DNA from: CAVVGB01 sp963747715
Lineage (GTDB): Bacteria > Actinomycetota > Thermoleophilia > Gaiellales > Gaiellaceae
Length of the DNA stretch: 64,000 bases
Direction: 5' to 3'
Assembly (NCBI GenBank): GCA_963747715.1
Contig: CAVVGB010000001.1
Location: forward strand, 186,001-250,000
In this document: positions 55,500-64,000 of the stretch, piece after piece
Position numbering within the stretch: position 1 is the stretch's first letter
How the letters are laid out: every line of letters begins with the position of its first letter
Position numbers and translations under genes: made by a program
Notes under the pieces: generated by a model
Database searches by the model: none
Told to the model about the DNA's origin: nothing
What the model saw: only the letters and a program-made list of their open reading frames with translations

Positions 55500-56958
55500 A
55501 TGGGTAAGCCGACCGGGTTCATCGAAATCCAGCGGAAGAAGCACCCCACGCGTCCGGTCGACGAGCGCGTGCAGGACTGGCGCGAGGTGTATCTGCCGTA
55601 CGCCGACGGCGGAGCTCGGCGCGCAGGGCGCGCGCTGCATGGACTGCGGCATCCCGTTCTGCCATCAGGGCTGCCCGCTCGGCAACCTGATTCCGGACTG
55701 GAACGATCTCGTCTACCGCGACCGGTGGCAGGCGGCGATCGACCGCCTGCACGCCACCAACAACTTCCCGGAGTTCACCGGCAAGCTGTGTCCGGCGCCG
55801 TGCGAGGGCTCGTGCGTGCTCGGCATCAACGAGGACCCGGTCACCATCAAGTCGATCGAGGCGTCGATCATCGACCGGGCCTGGGACGAAGGCTGGGTCA
55901 CGCCGCAGCCGCCCGCGCACGCGCACCTGGAAGAAGGTGGCGATCGTCGGCTCGGGCCCGGCGGGGCTGGCCGCCGCCGACCAGTTGAACCGCGCCGGCC
56001 ACTCGGTGACGGTCTTCGAGAAGTCCGATCGCATCGGCGGGCTGCTGCGCTACGGCATCCCCGAGTTCAAGATGGAGAAGCGCTTCCTCGATCGCCGGCT
56101 GGCGGTGATGGAAGCCGAGGGCGTGGTGTTCCAGGCCGGCGTCAACGTCGGCGTCGACCTGCCGGCCGACCGGCTGCGCGGCGACTTCGACGCGGTGCTG
56201 CTGGCCGGGCGGCGCCGAGCCAGCCGCGCGATCTGCCGGTGCCGGGCCGCGAGCTCGCAGGGCGTCCACTTCGCGATGGAGTACCTGACGCTGCAGAACC
56301 GCCGCAACGAAGGCGACGCGATCGCCGACGCCGACTTCATCTCCGCCGAGGGCAAGCACGTCATCATCATCGGCGGCGGCGACACCGGCGCCGACTGCCT
56401 CGGCACCGCGCACCGGCAGGGCGCGCGGTCGGTGCACCAGCTCGAGCTGCTGCCGATGCCGCCGCAGGACGCGCGCCGCCAACAACCCGTGGCCGGAGTG
56501 GCCGCAGATCTTCCGCGTGTCGTCGGCGCACGAGGAGGGCGGCGAGCGGCTCTACTCGGTGTCCACGCAGCGCTTCTCCGGCGACGCGACGGCCGCGTGA
56601 AGGCGCTGCACGCCGTGAAGGTCGAGCTGGCGCAGAAGGACGGCCGCACCGAGTTCGAGCCGGTGCGCCGGCAGCGAGTTCGAGATCCCGGCCGATCTGG
56701 TGCTGCTGGCGATGGGCTTCATCGGCCCGGAGAAGGGCGCGGCTGCTCGACGACCTCGGCGTGGACCTGACCGCGCGCGGCAACGTCGGCCGCGACGCGC
56801 AGCTGGATGACCAACGTGCCCGGCGTCTTCACCGCCGGCGACATGCAGCGCGGCCAGTCGCTGATCGTGTGGGCGATTGCCGAAGGCCGCAGCGCCGCCG
56901 CGCGCGATCGACGAGCTACCTGATGGGCGAGTCGAAGCTGCCGGCGCCGCTGGCGTAG
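55500..56958 (+). CDS. gltD: Glutamate synthase small subunit, frameshifted
   Basis: The NADPH-oxidising FAD subunit that feeds electrons to GltB. MGKPTGFIEIQRKKHPTRPV is the usual start. Fe-S cysteines are in ARCMDCGIPFCHQGCPLGNL and KLCPAPCEGSCVLGINEDPV. The FAD-binding motif is VAIVGSGPAGLAAADQLNRA, and the NADPH-binding motif is HVIIIGGGDTGADCLGTAHR. The end has NVPGVFTAGDMQRGQSLIVW. About eight indels, for example near 55,612, 55,930, 56,213 and 56,741. It follows gltB directly, the normal order. Confidence 0.92.
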
Positions 56959-56997
56959 CCACTGCTCGGCACCCGCAATTGGGGTATCCTGCCGCGC

Positions 56998-57270
56998 ATG
57001 CCAGAGTTCGTGATCGAGCGCGAGATTCCCGGCGCCGGGAAGATGACCGAAGAGGAGATTCGCGACGTGTCGATCCGGTCGCTGCAGGTGCTCGGCGAAC
57101 TCGGGCCGCAGATCCAGTGGCTGCACAGCTACGTGACCGACGATCGCATCTACTGCGTCTATCTCTCGCCCGATGAAGCCACCATCCGCGAGCACGCGCA
57201 CAAGCTCGGCGTGCCGGCCAATCGGGTCTCCGCGGTCCGCCGGCTGATCGACCCGAAGAAGTACGCCTGA
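56998..57270 (+). CDS. DUF4242 (SCO4226-like) protein
   Basis: A 90-residue intact protein: MPEFVIEREIPGAGKMTEEE, IRDVSIRSLQVLGELGPQIQ, WLHSYVTDDRIYCVYLSPDE, then ATIREHAHKLGVPANRVSAV. This is DUF4242, a ferredoxin-like fold; the Streptomyces relative SCO4226 binds nickel. Possible metal ligands here are the histidines in WLHSYV and EHAHK. It lies 39 bases after gltD on the same strand. It is one of the few genes in this part without an indel. Confidence 0.85.
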   Translation: MPEFVIEREIPGAGKMTEEEIRDVSIRSLQVLGELGPQIQWLHSYVTDDRIYCVYLSPDEATIREHAHKLGVPANRVSAVRRLIDPKKYA

Positions 57271-57314
57271 GGGCAGAAACGTAGCCACGGTCCGCGGTCT
57301 ACGTCCACGGCCCG

Positions 57315-60300
57315 CTAGTTCTCGCAGCAGCTCGTCCAGCGTAGCGTGCGTCCGTCGCGCCACGCGGCGGCGTAGGTCTCGGGCGTCAGGCGGCTCTGCG
57401 CCGTCGCCAGCGTCTGCTGAATCCGCTCGTGCTCGCCCTGGCGCGGCGGGGAGCCGATCTTCATGCGGATGGCGGCCGCCGCGCTGACCAGCGCCACCGC
57501 GTCGCGATCGCGTGACTGGCTGGCTGGCGCACCACGACAGCATCTCGAGCTGGCGGGCCACGCCGCGCTGGTGTCCCAGCTCGCGAAAGGCCTGCAGCGC
57601 CTGCGTGAGCGACGCGCGGCCGCGGCGTAGTCGGACGCGTCGACGTCGATGCGCGCGAGGTCCGCGAGCACGCCGGCGATCCCCCAGCGATCCCCGATGC
57701 GCTGATAGATGTCGAGGCTCTGCTGTGTGGTAGCGGCGCGCGGCCTCGTGGTCGCCCTCGGACTGCGCGACGTCGCCGAGCCCGTTGAGCGCCGCGGCGA
57801 CGCCGCGCACGTCGCCGCGCGTCTCCGAGGCGCGCGGCCACGTGCGCCAGCAGCCCGCGCGCCTTGCCGAAGTCGCCTTCGAGCTTGGCCGTCGTCGCGG
57901 TGTTGCTGCGCGCCAGGTCTGCGGCGACCGCGTCGCCGAGCTGCTCCCAGAGCAGCACCGTCTCCTCGAACAGCGCCGTCGCCTCGGCGTAGCGGCCGCG
58001 CCGCTGCGCCTGCCACGCCATCGCCACCATCACCGTGGCCACCGCCCGGGTGTCGCCGAACTGGCGGTAGATGGCGCAGGCCTCGTGCGCCCGCTGCTCG
58101 GCCCGGACGTTTTCGCTCAGCAGGTCCGACAGCACGGCGCTGGCGAAGAGCGCGCGTGCCCGCTCGCGCGTCGGCGCCTGGCCGCCCGGCATCGCCAGCA
58201 CGCGCTCCAGCGTGTCGCACCCTTCGGTGAGATGCTCGCGCTGCTCCCAGAAGCGGAAGAGCGCGCCGGCCAGCCGCTGCGCCCACGCCGCATCGCCCGT
58301 GCTCGACCAGATAGTGGCTGGCGGCGCGCAGGTTGTCGTGCTCCGCGTCGCAGATCTGCAGCCACGCGTCGCGCTCGGCCGGCGTCATGCCCAGCGTCTC
58401 TTCCTCCGCGAGCACGAGCATGTAGGCCGCGTGGGCCCGCTGCGGTCGCGTCGGCCTCGCCGCTCTCGACCAGCCGGTCGCGGCCGTACTCGCGGAAGGT
58501 CTCGAGCATGCTGAAGCGCGGCTCGCGCGTCGTCGGCCAGCCGCTGTACCAGCAGGCTGTTCTCGACCAGCGACGTCACGCCCTCGAGCACCGGCGACGC
58601 CCAGATCCTCGGCCGTGTTGCAGACCGCTTCGACGGCCTCGAGCGTGCAGCCGCCGGCGAACACCGAGAGACGGCGGAACAGCCGCTGCTCGGCCGGCGT
58701 CAGCAGGTCGTAGCTCCACTCGATGGTGCGGCGCAGCGTCTGCTGCCGTTCCGGCAGGTCGCGCGGCCCGCCGGTGAGCAGCTCCAGCCGGTGTTCGATC
58801 CGGGTGCGCAATTCCGCCGGCGGCAGGATCTTCACGCGGGCGGCGGCCAGCTCGATGGCCAGCGGCAGGCCGTCCAGGCGGCGGCAGATGTCGACGACGG
58901 CGTCGGCGTTCCTGGTCGTCAGCGCGAAATCCGGGCGCCCTGCGGTCGCGCGCTGGACGAACAGCGCGATCGACGGCGACTGCAGCAGCGACCGACGGCG
59001 ACGCGGGCGCTCCGGGCGCTGGCAGCGGCAGCGGCGGGACGGGGAACTCGTGCTCGCCGTAGATGTGCAGCACGACGCGGCTGGTGACCAGCACCGTCAG
59101 CGCCGGACACGCGTCGAGCAGATCGCGCACGAGTCCGGCGGCCGCGGCCACCTGCTCGAAGTTGTCGATCAGCAGCAGCGTGCGCCCCATGCTGCACAGG
59201 TGGTCGGCGATCGACGTCAGCAGCGGGCGCTCGCCGGTCTCGCGCAGGCCGAGCGCCGACGCGATGGCCGAGGGCACCAGTTTCGGATCGGCGATCGGCG
59301 CGAGATTGACGAAGGCGACGCCGCCCTCGAACGCCGAGGCCAGGTCCGCCGCGACCTGGATGGCCAGCCGTGTCTTGCCGGTGCCGCCCGGCCCGGTCAG
59401 CGTCATCAGGCGGACGCCGGGTTGCAGCAGCGTGGCGGTGACGGCTGCCGTCTCCGCGCCGCGCCCCAGCAGCGGCGTGCGCTGCGGCGGCAGCGTGTGC
59501 CGTCGCGCCTTCCTGACCGCTGCCGGCGAACGGCGCGGTCGATCGCCGTCGGCGGCGCTCGCCGCGGTGGCCGGCAGCTCGCGCTTCGACCTCTGCCGCC
59601 GTCGGCCGCTCGGCTTCCGTCTTCGCCAGCATCCGCAGCAGCAGCCGCTCGAACCGGCCGGCAGGTGCGGCGCGCAGCTGCCGGGACTCGGCGTTTCACG
59701 CGAGGCGATGGCGTGCAGCAGGCCCGAGCGTCGATCCGCTTCGAACGGATGCGTGCCGGTGGCCAGCTCGTACAGGACCACGCCGAGCGAGAAGACGTCG
59801 CTCGCCGTGCCCGCGCTCTCGCCGCGCGCCTGCTCCGGCGACATGTAGCGGGGCGTGCCGAGGATCACGTCCGCGCCGGTGTCGCTGCCGGTCGTCGACG
59901 CGGGACGTGCGGGCCGCCGGCAGCAGGCGGGCCAGCCCGAAGTCCAGCAGCTTCACGTAGCCGTCGGCGCGCACCAGCACGTTCTCCGGCTTGATGTCGC
60001 GGTGCACGATGCCGGCGGCGTGCGCCGTCGCCAGCGCCTGCGCGAGCTGGGCGCCGATGCGGGCGACCCACTCGATCGGCGAGCTGCGGCCCGTCAGCGC
60101 CGCCAGCGACTGACCCTCGACGAACTCCATCGCCAGGAACCGGCGGTCGCCGAACTCGCCGATTTCGTAGATGGTGACGATGTTCGGGTGGTTGAGCGAC
60201 GAGGCGGCGCGCGCTTCCTGTTCGAACCGGCGGGTGACGTCGGCGTGCCCGGTGAGCGCAGGGCGCAGCAGCTTCACCGCCACCTTGCGTCCCAGCCGCG

Positions 60301-60615
60301 AATCGTGCGCGAGGTAGACCTCGCCCATGCCGCCACGTCCGATCAGGCTGACGATGTCGTAGGCGCCGATCCGGCCGCCGTGAGCGTCCGCGCGCGTCGT
60401 CCTCGGCGACCCAGGCGGCGGCGTCCGCGAGCGCCGGTGTGCGGATGAAGTCACCGGCCTCGTCGTTGGCCGCCAGGAGCGACTGCACTTCACGCAGCAG
60501 CGTCGAGGTCGCCGCCGCAGGCATCGGCTCAGGAACCCGGAGCGGTCCGCGCCGGCGACGTTCGAGCGCCGCGTGATACAGGCGCTCGACTTCCTGGAAA
60601 TCCGGCGTGCGTCAT
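57315..60615 (-). CDS. Giant Ser/Thr kinase with NB-ARC ATPase and TPR region, many frameshifts
   Basis: About 1,100 aa. A leader (EVERLYHAALER, then ACGGDLDAA and REVQSLLAANDEAGDF after repair) is typical of acidobacterial kinases. The kinase domain has IGRGGMGEVYLAHDSRLGRK, VAVKLL, GIVHRDIKPENVLV, LLDFGLARLL and PRYMSPEQARGESAGTASDV. An NB-ARC-type ATPase follows with TLTGPGGTGKTRLAIQVAAD and RTLLLIDNFEQVAAAAGLVR. The rest is helical TPR-like repeats (RAHEACAIYRQFGDTRAVAT). It starts at ATG 60,615, overlapping the sigma-factor stop (ATGA); an internal ATG at 60,524 would lose the leader. Probably phosphorylates the paired sigma factor or its own targets. Confidence 0.82.
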
Positions 60616-61176
60616 TCCCGGCTCAGCTCGCGAAACAGCCAGGCGCGCGCGAGGCTCCAGTCGCGCCGCACGGTGGCCACGGAGACGTCCATCACCAGCG
60701 CCGCTTCCTCGAGACTGAGGCCGCCGAAGTACCGGAGCTCGACCACCCGGCTCTTCCGCGCGTCCACCTCTTCCAGCGCCTTCAGCGCATCGTCCAGCGC
60801 CATGAGGTCGGCACGGTCCATCGCCGGCTGCTGATCGGCTTCCGACAGCGACACGTGCACCTGCCCGCGGCCCCGCTTCGCCCGGCCGCGGGAACGCGCC
60901 ATGTCGACGAGGACGCGGCGCATGATCTGCGCGGCCGTGCCGAAGAAGTGCGCCCGGTTCTGCCACTGCACGTCCTTCCAGTTCACCAGCCGCAGATAGG
61001 CCTCGTTGACGAGCGCGGTCGGCTGCAGGAGGTGGCCCGGACGCTCGCCGGCCATCTGCCGCGCCGCCAGCCGGTGCAGCTCGTGCTGGATGACCGGGGT
61101 CAGAGGCCTCGAGGGCCGCCGCGTCGCCGCCACTCCAGGCGACCAGGAGCCGTGTGACGTTTTGTGAAGCGGTCAT
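60612..61176 (-). CDS. ECF-type RNA polymerase sigma factor, one frameshift
   Basis: About 187 aa. MTASQNVTRLLVAWSGGDAA leads into region 2 (PLTPVIQHELHRLAARQMAG, LLQPTALVNEAYLRLVNWKD, AHFFGTAAQIMRRVLVDMAR). Region 4 is LEEVDARKSRVVELRYFGGL then SLEEAALVMDVSVATVRRDW. The pattern HLLQPTALVNEAYLRL is typical of the acidobacterial/planctomycete ECF group often encoded beside kinases. A +1 insertion near 61,110. It overlaps the kinase gene by ATGA, and no anti-sigma factor is adjacent, so control by the kinase is likely. Confidence 0.88.
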
Positions 61177-61275
61177 CCCCGGCTGCGAAGCGGCAAGCTT
61201 AGCAAAATCGGCCGGTTCTCCCGCGATGAGCACTTTCCGCGCCGGATGTCGCCTTCTCCGGTGAAGGAGAACGCC

Positions 61276-62554
61276 ATGAGCCGATATCACATTGCTCGCC
61301 ACCATCGTCGCCGTCGCGCTGCTGGCGCCCGCCGCGAGCCGTCCGCGCGACGTCGCCGACCGTCGTGTTCGAGTGGAACCAGATAATCCAGGACACTATT
61401 CCGGGCGGGGGCGGCGCCGGCGCGCCGCGATTCTTCGCGCTGACGCATATCGCGATGTTCGACGCGGTCAACGCCATCGAGCGCGAGTTCGAACCGTACC
61501 ACGTGCACATCCGGCCCGGCAACGGCTCGACCGAGGCCGCGGCCGCGCAGGCCGCGCACGACGTGCATGGTGGCGCTGAATCCGGCCGCGACGGCCGCCT
61601 ATGACGCGCTGCTGCTGCAGCAGCTCGGCGACGATCCGAACGGGTTCCAGCGGCTCGGCGCGGCCGTCGGGGCCAGGGCGGCGCGGCCGTCCTGGCGTGG
61701 CGGCAGAACGACGGCTGGATCGTGCCGTCGTTCCCGGCGTATTCCGAGCCGCTGCTTCCCGGCCGCTGGCAGCCGACCCCGCCGGCCAATGCCGCGGCGA
61801 CGTTCACGCACGTCGGGCAGGCCGCGCCGCTGGCGATGGTGTCGTCGACGCAGTTCCTGCCGGTGCCGCCGCCGATCCTGACGAGCGCGCGCTACGCCAC
61901 GGATCTGAACGAGGTGAAGGCTGATCGGCAAGTCCGACAGCGCCACGCGGACGCCCGAGCAGACCGACCATCGCCCGGGTCTGGGCCAGCATCGCCGCGT
62001 CCGGCACCGGCACGGCGACGCACTATTCGTCGATCTGGCAACTGATCGCCAGGGACGTCGCTCGCGAACGCGCCCTGTCGCTGGTCGAGACCGCGCGCCT
62101 GTTCGTGCTGATGAACGTGTCGATTCACGACGCGCTGCAGACGACGCTCACGAGCAAGTTCATCTACGGCGTGTGGCGTCCGGTGACGGCGATTCGCCAG
62201 GCGGATACCGATCTCAACGCCGCCACCGACCCGGACCCGACGTGGTCGACGCTGATTCCGACGCCGCCCTACCCGTCGTACGCCGGCAACATGGCCACCA
62301 TCGGCGCCAGCGCCGCTCGGGTCCTGGCGCTGGCCCTGGGCACCGACGACGTGCCCGTGACCGCGACGTGGCGTCAGTCCGGCGGGCAGCCCGACGTCGT
62401 GTTCAATTTCGCGACGCTGTCGGACGTCGCCCAGCAGCAGGCGGACTCGCGCATCTACGGCGGCATCCACTACCGCTTCGACAACGAAGCCGGCCAGATT
62501 GCCGGCCGGGCCGTCGCGGAGTACGTGTTCGCGAATTTCATGACGCCGAAGTAG
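61276..62554 (+). CDS. Vanadium-haloperoxidase-like PAP2-superfamily protein, secreted, frameshifted
   Basis: About 420 aa. A signal peptide (LATIVAVALLAPAAS after repair) is followed by VVFEWNQIIQDTIPGGGGAG, PRFFALTHIAMFDAVNAIER, and later KFIYGVWRPVTAIRQADTDL, PPYPSYAGNMATIGASAARV and SRIYGGIHYRFDNEAGQIAG. The first and third blocks match vanadate-binding K..RP and SR..GxH..D motifs. In the middle block the usual SGH is replaced by AGNM, so the acid-base histidine is missing. Haloperoxidase activity is therefore uncertain. A gaaggaga ribosome site precedes the ATG. Five or so +1 insertions. Confidence 0.78.
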
Positions 62555-62722
62555 GCTTCCACGGCGGCGTTCCTTCGCCGTAGCCCCTGTCCTTTGTCCT
62601 TGGTGCCGGGTCCGTCTCTTGGTCCTGAGTCCTTTGTCCACCGTGGACCGGGGACCATGGACTACAGGACGGACCAAGAACCAGGGACTAAGAACCAGGA
62701 ACCAGGGATTCGAGGTATCACG
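62555..62722. repeat. Degenerate 7-nt repeat tract between genes
   Basis: The gap holds units such as gtccttg, gtcctga, ggaccat, ggactac, aaccagg, gactaag, aaccagg and aaccagg, first in one orientation and then in the other. The two halves could pair, so it may form a long imperfect hairpin. No coding sequence seen. Confidence 0.65.
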
Positions 62723-64000
62723 ATGGTGACCAACGTGGATGGTGAAGCGCTCGCCAGCGATCTCCAGGGACGCGTGCGGGGACCGCTGCTGATGCCGGCC
62801 GAAGCTGGCTACGACGAGGCGCGGTCGGTCTGGAACGCGATGATCGATCGCCGCCCGGCGCTCATCGTCCGGTGTCTCGGCGTGGCCGACGTGATGGCGT
62901 GCGTCGACGTCGCCCGGCGGCGCGGCGTGCCGCATCTGCATCAAGGGTGGTGGCCACAACATCGCCGGACTGGCGGTGCGCGACGGCGGCCTGCTGCTCG
63001 ACATGTCGCTGATGCGCGGCGTCTGGGTCGACGCGCAGCAGCGGCTGGCCCGGGCGCAGGCCGGCTGCCTGCTGGGCGACGTCGACCGCGAGACGCAGGT
63101 GCACGGCCTGGCCGCCGTGCTCGGCTTCGTCTCGAACACCGGGTGCGCCGGCCTGACGCTCGGCGGCGGGTTCGGCTACCTGACCCGCCGCTTCGGCTGG
63201 ACCAGCGACAACCTGACGGCCGATCGACCTCGTCACCGCCGACGGCCGGCTGGTGCGCGCGTCGGAGCGCGAGAACAGCGATCTGTTCTGGGCGCTGCGC
63301 GGCGGCGGCGGCAACTTCGGCGTCGCCACCGGCTTCGACTACGCGCTGCATCCGGTCGGCCCGGAGATCGTCGGCGGGGCGATCGCCTGGCGCGGCGAGG
63401 ATGCCGAGGCGGTGCTGGAGATGTATCGCACCGTGGCGACCGATGCGCCGCGCGAGCTGACGTGCGTCGCCGCCCTTGCGCCTGGCGCCGCCGGCGCCGT
63501 GGCTCGCCAAGGAGGTGCACGGCAAGTCCGATCGTCGCGTTGTTCGTCTGCTATTCGGGGCCGGTGGACGAAGGCGAGCGGCTGATCGCGAAGCATCAAG
63601 GCGTTTGGCCGGCCGGTTGGCGACGTGGTGCAGCGACGCACCTACGTCTCGCAGCAGACGCTGCTCGACGCGACGCAGCCCAAGGGGCGGCGCTACTACT
63701 GGAAATCGGAGTACCTGCGCCGGCTGGAGCCCGGCCTGTTCGCCGGCGCCATCGCGCATGCCCGGCGAATCGCGTCGCCGCACTCGGCGATTCTCATCTT
63801 TCCGCTCGACGGCGCCGTCAACGAGCGGGCCGGACGATCACTCGGCGGTGGGCAATCGCGACGCCGCTGCGGTGATCAACATCGCCGCCGCCTGGGAGCG
63901 CGCCGACGACGATGCGGCGCAGATCGCCTGGGCACGTGAGGCGTGGAGCCGACCTGCGACAGTTCTCGACCGGCGGCACCTACATCAACTTCCTGACCGA
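62723..64000 (+). CDS. FAD-dependent BBE-like oxidoreductase, 3' end outside window, frameshifted
   Basis: A flavoprotein of the berberine-bridge/6-hydroxynicotine-oxidase group. Motifs: ALIVRCLGVADVMACVDVAR; IKGGGHNIAGLAVRDGGLLL with the histidine that carries FAD in this family; NTGCAGLTLGGGFGYLTRRF, with a cysteine close to the place of the second covalent link in bicovalent members; and DLFWALRGGGGNFGVATGFD. The last bases encode TYINFLT, the start of the BBE C-terminal motif, so only some tens of residues are missing. Indels near 62,938, 63,223, 63,500 and others. Substrate unknown. Confidence 0.8.

Overview
The window is high-GC DNA that reads as two unrelated genomes joined near position 45,720. 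Positions 1 to about 45,700 look like a high-GC actinobacterium. They carry the usual actinobacterial run metG-tatD-rsmA-ispE-glmU-prs-rplY-pth-mfd-mazG-eno-ftsB-DUF501, a dnaK-grpE-dnaJ-hspR-clpB operon, LytR-CpsA-Psr and L,D-transpeptidase wall enzymes, and an AbrB-type regulator. A deep-branching class such as Thermoleophilia is my guess, not something the sequence proves. Positions from about 45,720 to 64,000 look like an acidobacterium: an ECF sigma factor overlapping a giant Ser/Thr kinase with NB-ARC and TPR regions, vanadium-haloperoxidase-like and FAD-oxidase genes, and degenerate 7-nt repeats between genes. The join cuts moaA on the plus strand and an unknown membrane gene on the minus strand.

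Layout of part 1. A ccdA-ccmH-tlpA cluster for cytochrome c and thiol chemistry (1-1,814) is followed by an L,D-transpeptidase, a membrane-anchored spermidine-synthase-like protein, and a GAF/PP2C phosphatase with two small divergent membrane genes. Next come a PAP2 phosphatase and an unusual excisionase-HTH/receiver fusion (7,929-9,102). The housekeeping block runs leftward from metG to DUF501 (27,245 down to 9,717), with pyk between eno and ftsB and a tRNA-Gln between ispE and glmU. Then come abrB, an M23 peptidase, rsmI, a ROK kinase, LCP, FmdB and a GT39-like membrane protein (27,344-33,671). A pseudouridine catabolism pair psuK-psuG with a P460-type haem lipoprotein follows (34,069-36,319), and then the leftward chaperone operon dnaK to clpB (43,686 down to 37,293). 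EamA, csbD and the 5' part of moaA end this part.

Layout of part 2. A DUF4383 gene and an unknown membrane gene, a Tat-type FAD oxidase and a large radical SAM protein of the MJ0619/tetraether-synthase-like group are all on the minus strand. gltB-gltD and a DUF4242 gene follow on the plus strand. Then come the sigma factor and kinase pair (minus), a haloperoxidase-like gene, and an FAD/BBE oxidase running off the end.

Two general observations matter. First, a family of about 170-bp structured repeats with inverted ends occurs four times in part 1, between CTAG/CTAA-like sites and often right at stop codons. I do not recognise it. Second, many genes carry single-base indels, mostly +1, that break the frame while the protein stays conserved on both sides. 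They are almost absent in 1-23 kb, frequent in 23-45 kb and dense after 45 kb. They hit essential genes, so I treat them as sequencing or assembly error and annotate the intact gene across them.
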